Assembly: GCF_902706295.1 (NCBI RefSeq)
Contig: NZ_CACSJJ010000003.1
Span: 186,001 to 250,000, forward strand
Direction of reading: 5' to 3'
DNA: 64,000 nt
From: Arthrobacter sp. 18067
GTDB taxonomy: Bacteria; Actinomycetota; Actinomycetes; Actinomycetales; Micrococcaceae
The position numbers were made by a program, and so were the translations under genes. Under the pieces are notes generated by a model. The model worked only from the letters and a program-made list of their open reading frames with translations, did not search any database and was not told where the DNA came from. Positions 1-8,859 of the stretch are shown here, piece by piece (position 1 is the first letter of the stretch; the number at the start of each line of letters is the position of its first letter).

Positions 1-924
1 GGCAGCACGGTGACGGTGGACGCCGGAAAGCCCACGCAGGTGGACTACACCTGGCCTTCCGTCGGGCCGGACGTAGCCAACTCCGTGGCATTGTCCGCCC
101 AAACGATCGCCGTCAAGGGCAAGGGCACGCACCTGGCGGTCCTCGGATCAGCGGCGGTTGGAAATGGCACCAGTCCTGAGCTGACACTGACATATGCCGA
201 TGGAAGCATGGAAAAGCAGTCCATCTTCTTCCCCAACTGGTTGCAACCGTCTGTACTGAACGGGGCCGTCCTGGCAGTGTCCGAGCAAGGTCGCAACAAC
301 GCCAACGGTCCGTCGCCGGAGTACACGCAGTACAAGTACCAGGCGTTTTCCAACACTGTCCGCTTGAACCCCACCAAGGAGTTGGCATCCGTGACGCTGC
401 CTACTGATACGCGGGTGAAGTTCTTCGACTGGAAGGTGACCTCCCAGCCACTGCCGAACGTGCCGGTTGGCTCCGTATATGCCTCCGAGACACCCTGGGT
501 CCAGGCGCTCAACGGCTACGGCGTGATCGGCAAGAATGTGGCCAACAAGGACTCGGCCTCGTCCCCGGACAAGCCGCTGGCCGTCAATTACACGGACCCC
601 GCAACCGGGCAGCAGCCCGTGTTCGCCAAGGGCCTCGGTGTCCACGCAGCCTCAAAGATCACGTATTACCTGGGCGGAAAGTGTTCGAAGTTCACCTCAC
701 AGGTGGGCCTTGAGAGCGGCTTCGGCGGCAACATCATCTTCAAGGTCAACGCAGACGGCGTGAACAAGTACCAGTCACGCACGTACACGCCCGGGTTCGC
801 TCCGGAATCCGTGTCCGTGGACCTCACGGGCGTGGCATACGTGGAATTGGTGGTGGACCCGTCCGGCTCCGTCAACGGCGCGCATGGTGTCTGGGGTGAT
901 GCCAAGTTCACCTGCGCTCCCTAG
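1..924 (+). CDS. NPCBM/NEW2-domain secreted protein, 5' end cut by the window
   Basis: The frame is open from base 1, so this is the C-terminal 307 residues of a longer protein. The last ~140 residues fit an NPCBM/NEW2 carbohydrate-binding domain: the 'KGLGVHAAS' strand (near bases 628-656), a 'YYLGGKCSKF' segment and a closing 'VELVVD' strand. The part before it is a beta-rich domain of the kind found at the C-terminus of actinobacterial glycoside hydrolases, and Thr/Ser/Gly-rich composition suits an exported protein. The role is probably sugar binding attached to a glycosidase catalytic domain that lies outside the window; the catalytic family cannot be told from here. Confidence 0.75.
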   Translation, partial: GSTVTVDAGKPTQVDYTWPSVGPDVANSVALSAQTIAVKGKGTHLAVLGSAAVGNGTSPELTLTYADGSMEKQSIFFPNWLQPSVLNGAVLAVSEQGRNNANGPSPEYTQYKYQAFSNTVRLNPTKELASVTLPTDTRVKFFDWKVTSQPLPNVPVGSVYASETPWVQALNGYGVIGKNVANKDSASSPDKPLAVNYTDPATGQQPVFAKGLGVHAASKITYYLGGKCSKFTSQVGLESGFGGNIIFKVNADGVNKYQSRTYTPGFAPESVSVDLTGVAYVELVVDPSGSVNGAHGVWGDAKFTCAP

Positions 925-937
925 TTTGATTTCCAGG

Positions 938-983
938 CAGCCGTCGCTTGCCGCCCCTTCCCGGGGATGGCAGGCGGCGGCTG
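938..983 (+). terminator. Stem-loop after the NPCBM gene
   Basis: A long imperfect stem pairs bases 938-952 with 969-983 (CAGCCG/CGGCTG outermost, TGCC/GGCA innermost) starting 14 bases after the stop codon. There is no clear T tract, so its terminator activity is uncertain. Confidence 0.4.
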
Positions 984-1029
984 TCCGCTTCCCGGGCACG
1001 ACAAGAAACTGTCAGGGGAACGGGGCATA

Positions 1030-3018
1030 ATGTCGCAAATGGGGAAACTGAAAATGCAGCAGGGTTTTGTCCTTGGTCTCGTAACGCTCGTGATGGCCGG
1101 TTCACTGACCGCCTGCGATGACGGCCGCGCAGGTGCGGAGGGAGCTGCCAAGGAACTCGCTTCCTCCCTGGCAGCGCTCGACGTCGGTTCGCTCGCTGTT
1201 GAGGGCAAGGACGCTGCCGCGGCAAATGATGAGCTTAAAGCCGTTTTTGGGGGCCTGGATGCCAAGCCGGCAGTCGCCTCCGGGGACGTAAAGCTCGACG
1301 GCGACACCGCCACTTTCCCGCTTAATTACAGTTGGAACATCGGCTCGGCCAAGTGGGAGTACAGTTCCGAAGCCACCCTGAAGAAGTCCGGTGACAAGTG
1401 GGCGGTTCAGTGGAGTCCGTCCTTGCTGGCGCCCGAGCTTTCCGACGGTGAGAAGTTGTCCGTCAAGACCGTTCCTGCCCAGCGCGGCCAGATCCTGGGT
1501 GCCGGCGACGCCCCGATTGTTGAGGACCGCCCGGTTTTCCGCGTTGGCATCGACAAGACCAAGGTTCCGGCTGAGCAAGCGGACGCTTCTGCGCGTGCCA
1601 TGGCAGGGCTTCTGGGACTGGACGCTGAGGAGTACGCCAAACAAGTTGCTGCCTCCGGACCTCAAGCCTTTGTGGAGGGCCTTGTTCTCCGCGCCTATAC
1701 GGCGGACATCAGTGAAGCGAAGATCAAAGCCATCCCTGGCGGCGTCAGCATCCTGGACTCCATGGCCCTGGCGCCCACACGGACCTTCGCCCGCGCACTG
1801 TTGGGAAGCGTTGGGCAAGCCAGTGCCGAGCAGATTGAGAAGTCCAACGGCGCCCTGCGAGCCGGAGACACCACGGGAACCGGCGGACTGCAGCAGAAAT
1901 ACGACTCGTTGCTGCGCGGCAAGGACGGCGTGGAAGTTGTGGCCACCCCGGCTGAAAAGACCGACGGAGAAACCCCTGGCACCAAGGTGTTCTTTTCGTC
2001 CCTTCCCGCGCCCGGTACCACCCTCAAAACGACGTTGGATCTTAAGCTTCAGCAGCTGGCCGAGGAAACCTTGGCGGGCATCGACCCCGCGTCCGCCATT
2101 GTGGCCCTCAGGCCGTCCACCGGCGCCGTCCTGGCCGCAGCGTCCGGACCGGGCAGCAACGGTTACAACACGGCAATGCTGGGTCAGTACGCGCCCGGTT
2201 CCACTTTCAAGATCGTTGATTCTCTGGCAATGTTCCGCAACGGTGCCACGCCGGACTCCAAGGTGGAATGCCCGTCAACGCTGACTGTGGACGGGCGCAC
2301 CTTCAAGAACGCCGAGGGCTACCCCGAAACCTCGCTGGGCTCCGTGGCGCTGCGGGATGCGTTTGCGCACTCCTGCAACACTGCATTCATCAACGCCCGC
2401 GAAACCGTCAGCCAGGACCAACTCGAGTCGGCTGCCCAGGCTTTGGGTGTGGCAGTTGAGGCCCCCAAGCTTGGCGCTGACGCATTCCTTGGCTCGGTTC
2501 CCGGCGCCGCAGAAGGCACTGAGCACGCCGCTTCCATGATCGGCCAGGGCAAGGTCCTGTTCTCGCCACTCTCCGCAGCCGTCATGGCCGCTTCCGTAGC
2601 CAACGGCGCCCCGGTTTCACCGCAGCTGGTGCTCAACGCCGACGCGGCCCAGAACCCCGGCGATAGTGCGAGCCCCACTGAAAGCGGCTCCGCATCGCCG
2701 TCGTCCGCTTCCGCAACGGCAAGCGCTGCCCCGGCATCAACCAAGCCGATCACCAAGGAAGAAGCCGCGGCCCTGGCCGACATGATGCGCGCGGTGGTGA
2801 CCTCAGGTCACGCAGGCTTCCTGGCCGAGGTGCCCGGGGCACCCGTAGGAGCCAAGACCGGTACCGCGGAATTCGGCAACGACAACCCGCCGAAGACACA
2901 CGCGTGGATCGTGGCGACCCACGGCGACCTCGCAGTCGCCGTGTTTGTTGAAGACGGCGGGCTTGGTGCCACCACCAGCGGACCGTTGTTGAAGTCGTTC
3001 CTTACTGCGGCGGGCTGA
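1030..3018 (+). CDS. Lipoprotein penicillin-binding protein (NTF2-like plus transpeptidase)
   Basis: This is a 662-residue D,D-transpeptidase that cross-links peptidoglycan outside the membrane. The N-terminus is a lipoprotein signal with lipobox LTAC; then comes an NTF2-like (MecA_N) domain of about 110 residues, a PBP dimerisation domain, and a transpeptidase domain with all three motifs: STFK (S391-K394), SCN (448-450) and KTGT (609-612). A Ser/Ala-rich insert lies before KTGT (about 545-575). I start at ATG 1030 because AGGGGA sits about 9 bases upstream and the signal peptide then has normal length; ATGs at 1039 and 1054 are alternatives. The domain order is that of MecA/PBP2a-type class B enzymes, which are common in actinobacteria. 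There is no rodA/ftsW partner next to it. Confidence 0.92.
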   Translation: MSQMGKLKMQQGFVLGLVTLVMAGSLTACDDGRAGAEGAAKELASSLAALDVGSLAVEGKDAAAANDELKAVFGGLDAKPAVASGDVKLDGDTATFPLNYSWNIGSAKWEYSSEATLKKSGDKWAVQWSPSLLAPELSDGEKLSVKTVPAQRGQILGAGDAPIVEDRPVFRVGIDKTKVPAEQADASARAMAGLLGLDAEEYAKQVAASGPQAFVEGLVLRAYTADISEAKIKAIPGGVSILDSMALAPTRTFARALLGSVGQASAEQIEKSNGALRAGDTTGTGGLQQKYDSLLRGKDGVEVVATPAEKTDGETPGTKVFFSSLPAPGTTLKTTLDLKLQQLAEETLAGIDPASAIVALRPSTGAVLAAASGPGSNGYNTAMLGQYAPGSTFKIVDSLAMFRNGATPDSKVECPSTLTVDGRTFKNAEGYPETSLGSVALRDAFAHSCNTAFINARETVSQDQLESAAQALGVAVEAPKLGADAFLGSVPGAAEGTEHAASMIGQGKVLFSPLSAAVMAASVANGAPVSPQLVLNADAAQNPGDSASPTESGSASPSSASATASAAPASTKPITKEEAAALADMMRAVVTSGHAGFLAEVPGAPVGAKTGTAEFGNDNPPKTHAWIVATHGDLAVAVFVEDGGLGATTSGPLLKSFLTAAG

Positions 3019-3032
3019 TCCGGAGGCGAACC

Positions 3033-4289
3033 ATGGAGGCAAATACCCAGTGTGTAGTGGTCGGTGGAGGGCCGGCCGGAATTGTACTGGGGCTGTTGCT
3101 TGCCCGCGCCGGCGTGAAGGTCACCGTGCTGGAAAAGCATGCCGACTTCCTGCGTGATTTTCGGGGTGATACCGTCCACGCCTCCACCATTCGGCTCTTG
3201 GACGAACTGGGCCTCGGCGAAGGATTCCGTGCCCTTCCCCAGAGCAAACTGGGCAATTTCCGCCTGCCCACCGGGCCAGGCGACTCTGTGGTCCTCGCTG
3301 ATTTTGCACGCCTCAAGGCCCCCTACAACTACGTGGCCATGGTGCCGCAATGGGACCTTTTGAATCTCCTGGTGGAAGCGGCCCGACAGGAACCTACGTT
3401 TACTTTGCTGATGAACACTGAAGCAACGGACTTGCTGCGGGACGACTCGGGAGCGGTTGTTGGGGTGAGGTATCAAACCCGCGATCCGCTCGCTGGTGCT
3501 GTTGTGGGAAGTGGAGAACTGTGGGCTTCCTTGACAGTGGCATGCGATGGTCGCGGTTCGGTGCTCCGATCCCAGGCCGGGCTGGTGCCGCATGAATTCC
3601 CCGTGCCGTTCGATACGTGGTGGTTCAGGCTGCCGCGTACTGCAGGCGAGGACGAACCAATTGCTTCCATTTCGCCCCGCTTTGGCGCCTCTGACGTACT
3701 GCTGAGCCTGACCCGCAAGGACTACCACCAGATCGCGTACTTGGCCGCGAAGGGCTCGGATCCACAGCTGCGGGCTGAAGGAGTGGAGGCCTTTCGGGAC
3801 AAGGTTGCCAGCCTGCGGCCGGATCTCGCTGACCGAGTAGACACCATCGAATCCTTGGATGACCTCCACCTCCTGGACGTGAAACTCAACCGTCTGTCCC
3901 GATGGCATCAGCCGGGGTTATTGCTCATTGGGGATGCCGCCCACGCGATGTCCCCCGCCGGCGGTGTGGGGATCAACCTTGCGGTGCAGGACGCGGTGGC
4001 GGCGGCACGCGTGCTCGCGTCGCCCTTGTTGAGTGAAACGCTCGACGACGGACACCTCGCCGCTGTCCAGAAGCGGCGTTGGCTTCCCACCGTCATTGTC
4101 CAGACCTTCCAGCGGGTCCTGCACCGAGTGGTGTTCGCGCAAGCCATGGCGGGCAGACAGCCGAAGCCCCCCAAGCCCTTGGTCTTCGTGGTGAGGAACT
4201 TCCCTTCCTTCGGGAAGCTGCCGGCGCGAATGATTGCCTTCGGTCCGCGACCAGAACACGCGCCGGAATTTGCCCGGAGGAAACCGTAG
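3033..4289 (+). CDS. FAD-dependent monooxygenase (PHBH/UbiH class)
   Basis: A 418-residue flavoprotein of the aromatic-hydroxylase fold. The FAD dinucleotide motif GGGPAG is at residues 11-16, followed by the conserved E of 'VLEKH'; the NAD(P)H/FAD 'DGRGS' motif is near residue 173, and the second FAD motif 'GDAAHAMSPAGG' near 300. Family members hydroxylate aromatic or polyketide rings or oxidise isoprenoid quinone precursors using NAD(P)H and O2. It follows the PBP by 14 bases but shares no obvious function with it. The substrate cannot be predicted from the sequence. Confidence 0.88.
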   Translation: MEANTQCVVVGGGPAGIVLGLLLARAGVKVTVLEKHADFLRDFRGDTVHASTIRLLDELGLGEGFRALPQSKLGNFRLPTGPGDSVVLADFARLKAPYNYVAMVPQWDLLNLLVEAARQEPTFTLLMNTEATDLLRDDSGAVVGVRYQTRDPLAGAVVGSGELWASLTVACDGRGSVLRSQAGLVPHEFPVPFDTWWFRLPRTAGEDEPIASISPRFGASDVLLSLTRKDYHQIAYLAAKGSDPQLRAEGVEAFRDKVASLRPDLADRVDTIESLDDLHLLDVKLNRLSRWHQPGLLLIGDAAHAMSPAGGVGINLAVQDAVAAARVLASPLLSETLDDGHLAAVQKRRWLPTVIVQTFQRVLHRVVFAQAMAGRQPKPPKPLVFVVRNFPSFGKLPARMIAFGPRPEHAPEFARRKP

Positions 4290-4338
4290 CCGATTAACGC
4301 CGTCGAGCCTTAATACCTTGCCGTGGGAGGATTGAAAC

Positions 4339-6021
4339 GTGGCCCATATTGACGTTTCCGGCATCGACTACTTCCTCTCCGACGGCACCCAGCTGCTCAA
4401 CGGCGTGACCTTTAAGGTCCCCGACGGCACTAAGACCGCACTGATCGGACCGAATGGCACCGGTAAGACCACCCTGTTCAAGATCATCTCCGGCGACCTC
4501 ACGCCGGATGAAGGCGTCGTGGGCCGTTCAGGCAACATGGGCATCATGCGGCAGTTCGTGGGCCAGGTCCGCGACGAATCAACTGTCCGCGACCTTTTGG
4601 TTTCCACGGCCCAGGCCGGGCTTGCTGCCGCTGCAAAGGCGGTTGAGGACGCAGAGCTCGCCATGATGGAGCACGACGACGAGCCCACGCAGATGAAGTA
4701 CGCCCAGGCGATCGTGGACTGGGGCGATGCTGGTGGGTACGACGTCGAGACCGTCTGGGACGAAGTCTGCATGGCCGCGTTGGGGATTTCCTTCGACAAA
4801 GCACAGTTCCGCCGCGCCTCCACCCTGTCCGGTGGCGAGCAGAAGCGTTTAGTGCTGGAAGCCCTGTTTGCCGGTCCGGACGAGCTCCTGCTCCTGGACG
4901 AACCGGATAACTACCTGGACGTGCCCGGCAAACGTTGGCTGGAGGGCAAGCTCAACGAGTCCAAGAAAACGGTGCTGTTCATCAGTCACGACCGCGAGCT
5001 GCTCAACAACGCAGCTGGCCGCATCGTCACGCTCGAGCCTGGCATCAACGGTGCCGGCGCATGGATCCACGGTGGGGGCTTCGGCTCCTACGTCGAGGCC
5101 CGCGCTGACCGCAACGCCCGGTTCGAGGAACTCCGCAAGCGCTGGGACGAGGAGCACGTGAAGCTCAAGGAACTCGTCAACATGTACAAGAACAAGGCCG
5201 CGTTCCGCTCTGACATGGCCAACAGGTACCAGGCTGCGCAGACCCGCCTGGCCAAGTTCCTGGAGGCAGGACCGCCCGAGGCCTTGCCTATCGAGCAGAA
5301 CGTCAAGATGCGGCTCAAGGGTGGGCGCACCGCCAAGCGCGCTGTCGTGGCGGAGAAGCTCGAACTGACTGGGCTCATGAAGCCGTTCTCCACGGAGATC
5401 TGGTTCGGTGACCGCGTTGGCGTGCTTGGTTCCAACGGATCGGGCAAGAGCCACTTCCTGCGCCTGCTCGCCACCGGCGGCACCGACCCGGAGCGGGAGC
5501 ACCTGCCGGTGTCCGACGTCGTTATTGCTGAAGTGCCGCACGAAGGGGCCGTGAAGCTTGGTGCCCGCATCAGGCCCGGGTTCTTCGCCCAGACCCATGT
5601 GCGTCCTGATCTTCTGGGCCGGACCTTGCTGGAGATCCTGCACCGCGGTGACGAACACCGCTCGGGCCTCCCCCGCGAGGCTGCTGCCGGGGCGCTGGAC
5701 GCTTACGGGTTGGCCGGCCAGTCCGAGCAGAAGTACGAGTCGTTGTCCGGAGGTCAGCAAGCACGGTTCCAGATTCTGCTGCTTCAGCTCTCGGGGGCCA
5801 CGCTCCTGCTGCTCGACGAACCCACGGACAACCTGGACCTGCACTCGGGCGAGGCGTTGGAGCGGGCGATCGATGCCTTTGAGGGCACCGTTCTTGCCGT
5901 GACCCACGACCGCTGGTTCGCCAAGTCCTTTGACCGTTTCCTGATTTTCGGTTCCGACGGCAAAGTCTACGAATCCGAAGAACCCGTGTGGGACGAGAAA
6001 CGCGTGGAGCGCGCCCGCTAA
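4339..6021 (+). CDS. ABC-F family ATPase
   Basis: A 560-residue soluble protein with two ABC ATPase domains and no membrane segment. Domain 1 has Walker A GPNGTGKTT (37-45), signature LSGGEQKR and Walker B LLLLDEPDNYLD. A charged helical linker (about 240-320) is followed by domain 2 with GSNGSGKS, LSGGQQARF, and LLLLDEPTDNLD plus the H-loop 'VTHDRW'. This is the ABC-F layout; family members act on ribosomes in translation control or ribosome-targeting antibiotic resistance. The GTG start follows a GGGAGGA Shine-Dalgarno. The sequence alone does not separate a housekeeping factor from a resistance factor. Confidence 0.92.
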   Translation: MAHIDVSGIDYFLSDGTQLLNGVTFKVPDGTKTALIGPNGTGKTTLFKIISGDLTPDEGVVGRSGNMGIMRQFVGQVRDESTVRDLLVSTAQAGLAAAAKAVEDAELAMMEHDDEPTQMKYAQAIVDWGDAGGYDVETVWDEVCMAALGISFDKAQFRRASTLSGGEQKRLVLEALFAGPDELLLLDEPDNYLDVPGKRWLEGKLNESKKTVLFISHDRELLNNAAGRIVTLEPGINGAGAWIHGGGFGSYVEARADRNARFEELRKRWDEEHVKLKELVNMYKNKAAFRSDMANRYQAAQTRLAKFLEAGPPEALPIEQNVKMRLKGGRTAKRAVVAEKLELTGLMKPFSTEIWFGDRVGVLGSNGSGKSHFLRLLATGGTDPEREHLPVSDVVIAEVPHEGAVKLGARIRPGFFAQTHVRPDLLGRTLLEILHRGDEHRSGLPREAAAGALDAYGLAGQSEQKYESLSGGQQARFQILLLQLSGATLLLLDEPTDNLDLHSGEALERAIDAFEGTVLAVTHDRWFAKSFDRFLIFGSDGKVYESEEPVWDEKRVERAR

Positions 6022-6029
6022 CCACGGAT

Positions 6030-6116
6030 CCACTCTCACCTACGGACGTCTTTCCGCGAACGCTCTAGCACTGGCTGCGAGAGCGTTCCGCTTTAAGCAA
6101 CGAGAGGTGAGAGAGC
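6030..6116. repeat. 32-nt-periodic dyad repeat, degenerate copy
   Basis: Starting 9 bases after the ABC-F stop codon, two degenerate copies of GCTCTCTCAC (6030-6039, 6062-6071) are followed by two inverted copies (6075-6084, and perfect GTGAGAGAGC at 6107-6116). Spacing is exactly 32 nt on each side. It is the same element type as the one at 51887-52015. It may fold into a long hairpin and end or protect the upstream transcript. Confidence 0.6.
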
Positions 6117-6134
6117 GTCTGTGCGTAAATGATC

Positions 6135-6146
6135 ATCACGCGTGAT
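6135..6146. promoter_or_regulatory. Candidate DeoR operator
   Basis: A perfect 12-bp palindrome ATCACGCGTGAT lies 30 bp upstream of the deoR-type start. DeoR repressors commonly control their own operon, so this is a reasonable autoregulatory site. It is inferred from position and symmetry only. Confidence 0.45.
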
Positions 6147-6176
6147 TAAGTGCGCAGAGATTGTTACGGTTGGAGT

Positions 6177-6944
6177 ATGGGAACTGCTGACCGCCACCGG
6201 CTCATAGGCGAGCTGCTGCGCACGCGCGAACAAGCCACTGTGGATGAACTGGTGGATGCCACGGGGGCTTCCGGTGCCACGATCCGCCGGGACCTTGAAA
6301 TCCTTGCAGCCAACGGGGTGCTGAAGCGCGTCCACGGTGGTGCACGAAGCTTGTTGGCCCGAGGAGAAAACCCAGGCTACGGGCAGCGTGAACTGGAAGA
6401 CCACGAGGCCAAGATCCGCATAGCGGCGGCCGTTGACGATCTCATCAGGGACCGCGAGCACGTGTGGCTGGACAGCGGCTCAACGGCAACGGAGATCGCT
6501 CGCCGGCTGGCCACGCGCGAACTCACGGTCATGCCCATGTCCCTCCACGGCGTCGAGGCATTGACAGGACACACGACTGGCCGGGCACCCGGGCTCATTC
6601 TCCCCGGAGGCAGGCTCGTCCAAGGCGAGCAATCGTTCCGGGGACCCATGACGGAAGCCAACATCCGCTCCCTAAGGTTCGACACCGCCGTCGTAACTCC
6701 CTGTGCCCTCAACCTCAAAGATGGCCTCCTGGCGCACGACCTGGATGATGCGGCGGTGAAACGCGCCGGCCTCGAATCGGCGGCGCGGGTAATTGTGGCG
6801 TCGTCAGGCAGCAAGTGGAATGCCAGCGCGGTAGCCCTGGTTACCGCCATGGAGGCCGTGGACGTCATCGTGACAGACCATGAACCATCCCCAGAAGATC
6901 TTGCCCGGCTCAACAAACTCTCCGTGGAAGTTGTGATTGCATGA
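6177..6944 (+). CDS. DeoR/GlpR family transcriptional regulator
   Basis: A 255-residue repressor. The N-terminal helix-turn-helix (about residues 5-57) contains the family signature 'VDATGASGATIRRDLE', and the C-terminal DeoRC sensor domain includes the 'WLDSGSTATEIARRL' phosphate-binding loop that senses sugar phosphates. ATG 6177 gives the usual family N-terminus (basic 'RHRLIGELL' helix); GTG 6150 would add nine atypical residues. The stop overlaps the start of the MFS gene by 4 bp (ATGA), so the two are co-translated and the regulator probably controls uptake by that transporter. Confidence 0.9.
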   Translation: MGTADRHRLIGELLRTREQATVDELVDATGASGATIRRDLEILAANGVLKRVHGGARSLLARGENPGYGQRELEDHEAKIRIAAAVDDLIRDREHVWLDSGSTATEIARRLATRELTVMPMSLHGVEALTGHTTGRAPGLILPGGRLVQGEQSFRGPMTEANIRSLRFDTAVVTPCALNLKDGLLAHDLDDAAVKRAGLESAARVIVASSGSKWNASAVALVTAMEAVDVIVTDHEPSPEDLARLNKLSVEVVIA

Positions 6945-8128
6945 CCACCAACACCAGAAGCACCACCAACGTCAATGCCGCGGCGGTGGCGACGTTCCTG
7001 ATCTTCGGCATGAACGGTTTGGTTTTCGCCAGCTGGGCGGCCCGCATTCCGGCCGTGACCGAGGCCCTCAGCCTTACGTCAGGCCAGATGGGCACTCTGC
7101 TGCTCTGCACAGCGGTCGGGTCCTTGCTTGCGCTGCCATCGGCCGGTTGGGTGGTTGGCAGGATCGGCACGGCGAACACGGTTCGCGTTGCGGGGATCGT
7201 TGCGGGTGCCGCCGGCGCAGCCATTGCTTTCTCGCTGATGGCCGCGTCAGTTCCGGCCACGGCGATCGCCTTGTTCTTCTTCGGCATCGGAATCGGTTTG
7301 TGGGATGTCTCCCAGAACATCGAGGGAGCTGACGTTGAGCACCGACTCAAGCGCACCATCATGCCCCAGTTCCACGCGGCCTTCTCCGGCGGCGCCTTCC
7401 TTGGCGCGCTGATCGGCGCCGGACTGTCCCAGCTCGGAGTTGGTCTGCCAGAGCACCTCCTGGTCATCGCTGCCATTGCCGTCGCCCTCGCGCTGACGGT
7501 CCCCAGATACTTCCTGCCGCACGAGGCCGTGGAAACTCACGACGGCGGCGTGCCGGCTGAGAAGGGCCCCACGGCTTGGCGGGATGGCAGGACGCTGCTC
7601 ATCGGCGTCGTTGTCCTGGGTGCCACCCTCACCGAAGGTGCGGGCAACGACTGGATCGCAAAGGCTGCAGTGGACGGTCTTGGTGCCTCCGAATCCACGG
7701 GTGCGTTGCTGTTCGCGCTCTTCGTCCTGGCGATGACGGTCATGCGGTTCCTCGGCGGCAAGGCCATCGACAAGTTCGGCCGCGTGATTGTTCTCCGGGC
7801 CAGCATGGCTGCGGCCGCTGTTGGCTTGGCGTTGTTTGTCTTTGCCGGCAATGTGATCCTCGCTGGTATTGGCGCGGCCCTGTGGGGCATCGGCGCGGCC
7901 TTGGCCTTCCCGATGGGCATGTCTGCCGCGGCTGATGACCCCAAGCACGCTGCCGCCCGGGTGTCCGTTGTATCCACCATCGGCTACATCGCATTCCTGG
8001 CAGGCCCACCGCTTCTGGGCTATCTGGGCGACCACACCGGCATCCACATGGCCTTGCTGGCCATCGGAGCCCCTATTCTGCTCGCTCTCCTGCTTGCAGG
8101 CGTCGCGAAGCCTTTGCCGCCCAAATAG
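6941..8128 (+). CDS. MFS transporter
   Basis: A 395-residue, roughly 12-helix major facilitator. The N-terminal half has the 'FGMNGLVFASWAARIP' opening seen in YbjJ/fucose-permease-like carriers and the second half begins near residue 215 after a hydrophilic loop. It is translationally coupled to the DeoR regulator by an ATGA overlap, which suggests a sugar or sugar-acid substrate under its control. The last 56 bp overlap the 3' end of the convergent PAP2 gene. Confidence 0.87.
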   Translation: MTTNTRSTTNVNAAAVATFLIFGMNGLVFASWAARIPAVTEALSLTSGQMGTLLLCTAVGSLLALPSAGWVVGRIGTANTVRVAGIVAGAAGAAIAFSLMAASVPATAIALFFFGIGIGLWDVSQNIEGADVEHRLKRTIMPQFHAAFSGGAFLGALIGAGLSQLGVGLPEHLLVIAAIAVALALTVPRYFLPHEAVETHDGGVPAEKGPTAWRDGRTLLIGVVVLGATLTEGAGNDWIAKAAVDGLGASESTGALLFALFVLAMTVMRFLGGKAIDKFGRVIVLRASMAAAAVGLALFVFAGNVILAGIGAALWGIGAALAFPMGMSAAADDPKHAAARVSVVSTIGYIAFLAGPPLLGYLGDHTGIHMALLAIGAPILLALLLAGVAKPLPPK

Positions 8129-8768
8129 TCTCGCCGGCGTTCTCCGTTAGGCATATCTTCCGGAAGCGCCACCACAGGAGCAGGACGACGCCGGCAGCAA
8201 GGCAGGCACCGCCGAGGACATCGCTCAGCCAGTGGGCCGAAAGGTAGGTCCTGCTGATCATCATGGCGATGACTCCAAGGGTGGCTATCGCGGTCATCCA
8301 CCAGCGGGCGATGAGTAACGCCAGCACCATCAGGAACGCGGTGGTAGCCGATACATGCCCTGAAGGGTATGAACCGGTGTCGGTCAAAACTTGGGCACCT
8401 TCAGGCCGGCTACGCCCCACAACTGTTTTGGCCAGTTGGGTGAGCGCCAGCGCTGAGATGCCGGAAGCGGCGACGAAGATCGAGGTCATGGGTCGGCGCG
8501 CCACAACAAGCGCAACTGCGAGCACCGTCTGCAAAATCAGTGCACCCACATAACCGGCCCAGTTGAGGACTGCGTTAACGGCATCCCAGAAGGGCGAGTG
8601 CAAGGTGAAGGAGTAGGCCTGCCACATGGTGTCCACGCCGTTGAAGGCCGGCTCGCCTTGCCCTGCCAGCAACATCCCAGCTGGAACCGCAAAGGCGCAC
8701 AGCAGGAGCAGACCGGGGGTCACCAACTGCCAGTCGGGCCGTTGACGCCGAAGGATGTCGCGAACCAT
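8073..8768 (-). CDS. PAP2 family membrane phosphatase
   Basis: A 231-residue integral membrane phosphatase of the type-2 phosphatidic acid phosphatase family. The three motifs are present: 'KTVVGRSRPE' (K-x6-RP), 'YPSGH' and 'SRTYLSAHWLSD' (SR-x5-H-x3-D). About six helices. Substrates in the family are phosphatidate, undecaprenyl diphosphate or similar lipid phosphates. I start at ATG 8768; an upstream TTG/GTG extension of 25 residues is unlikely because it reads into the divergent promoter region. It faces the PAP2-kinase fusion gene with 91 bp between starts. Confidence 0.87.
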   Translation of the reverse strand: MVRDILRRQRPDWQLVTPGLLLLCAFAVPAGMLLAGQGEPAFNGVDTMWQAYSFTLHSPFWDAVNAVLNWAGYVGALILQTVLAVALVVARRPMTSIFVAASGISALALTQLAKTVVGRSRPEGAQVLTDTGSYPSGHVSATTAFLMVLALLIARWWMTAIATLGVIAMMISRTYLSAHWLSDVLGGACLAAGVVLLLWWRFRKICLTENAGETIWAAKASRRLQAGERAE

Positions 8769-8859
8769 GACTTCATCGTAGCTATGGCCGCCACCGCAAA
8801 CCGGCGTTCTCCGGCGGTTGTACGCCACCGGGGCTGGCCACAAGGGTTACTGTGTTGGG

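Noticed and set aside
2808..3908. Long minus-strand open frame opposite the PBP and monooxygenase genes
   Set aside because: It lies entirely under two well-supported + strand genes, has His/Gln/Arg-rich shadow composition and no known family.
4849..6039. Long minus-strand open frame opposite the ABC-F gene
   Set aside because: Shadow of a clear ATPase gene; Val/Gln/Leu-rich with no motif.
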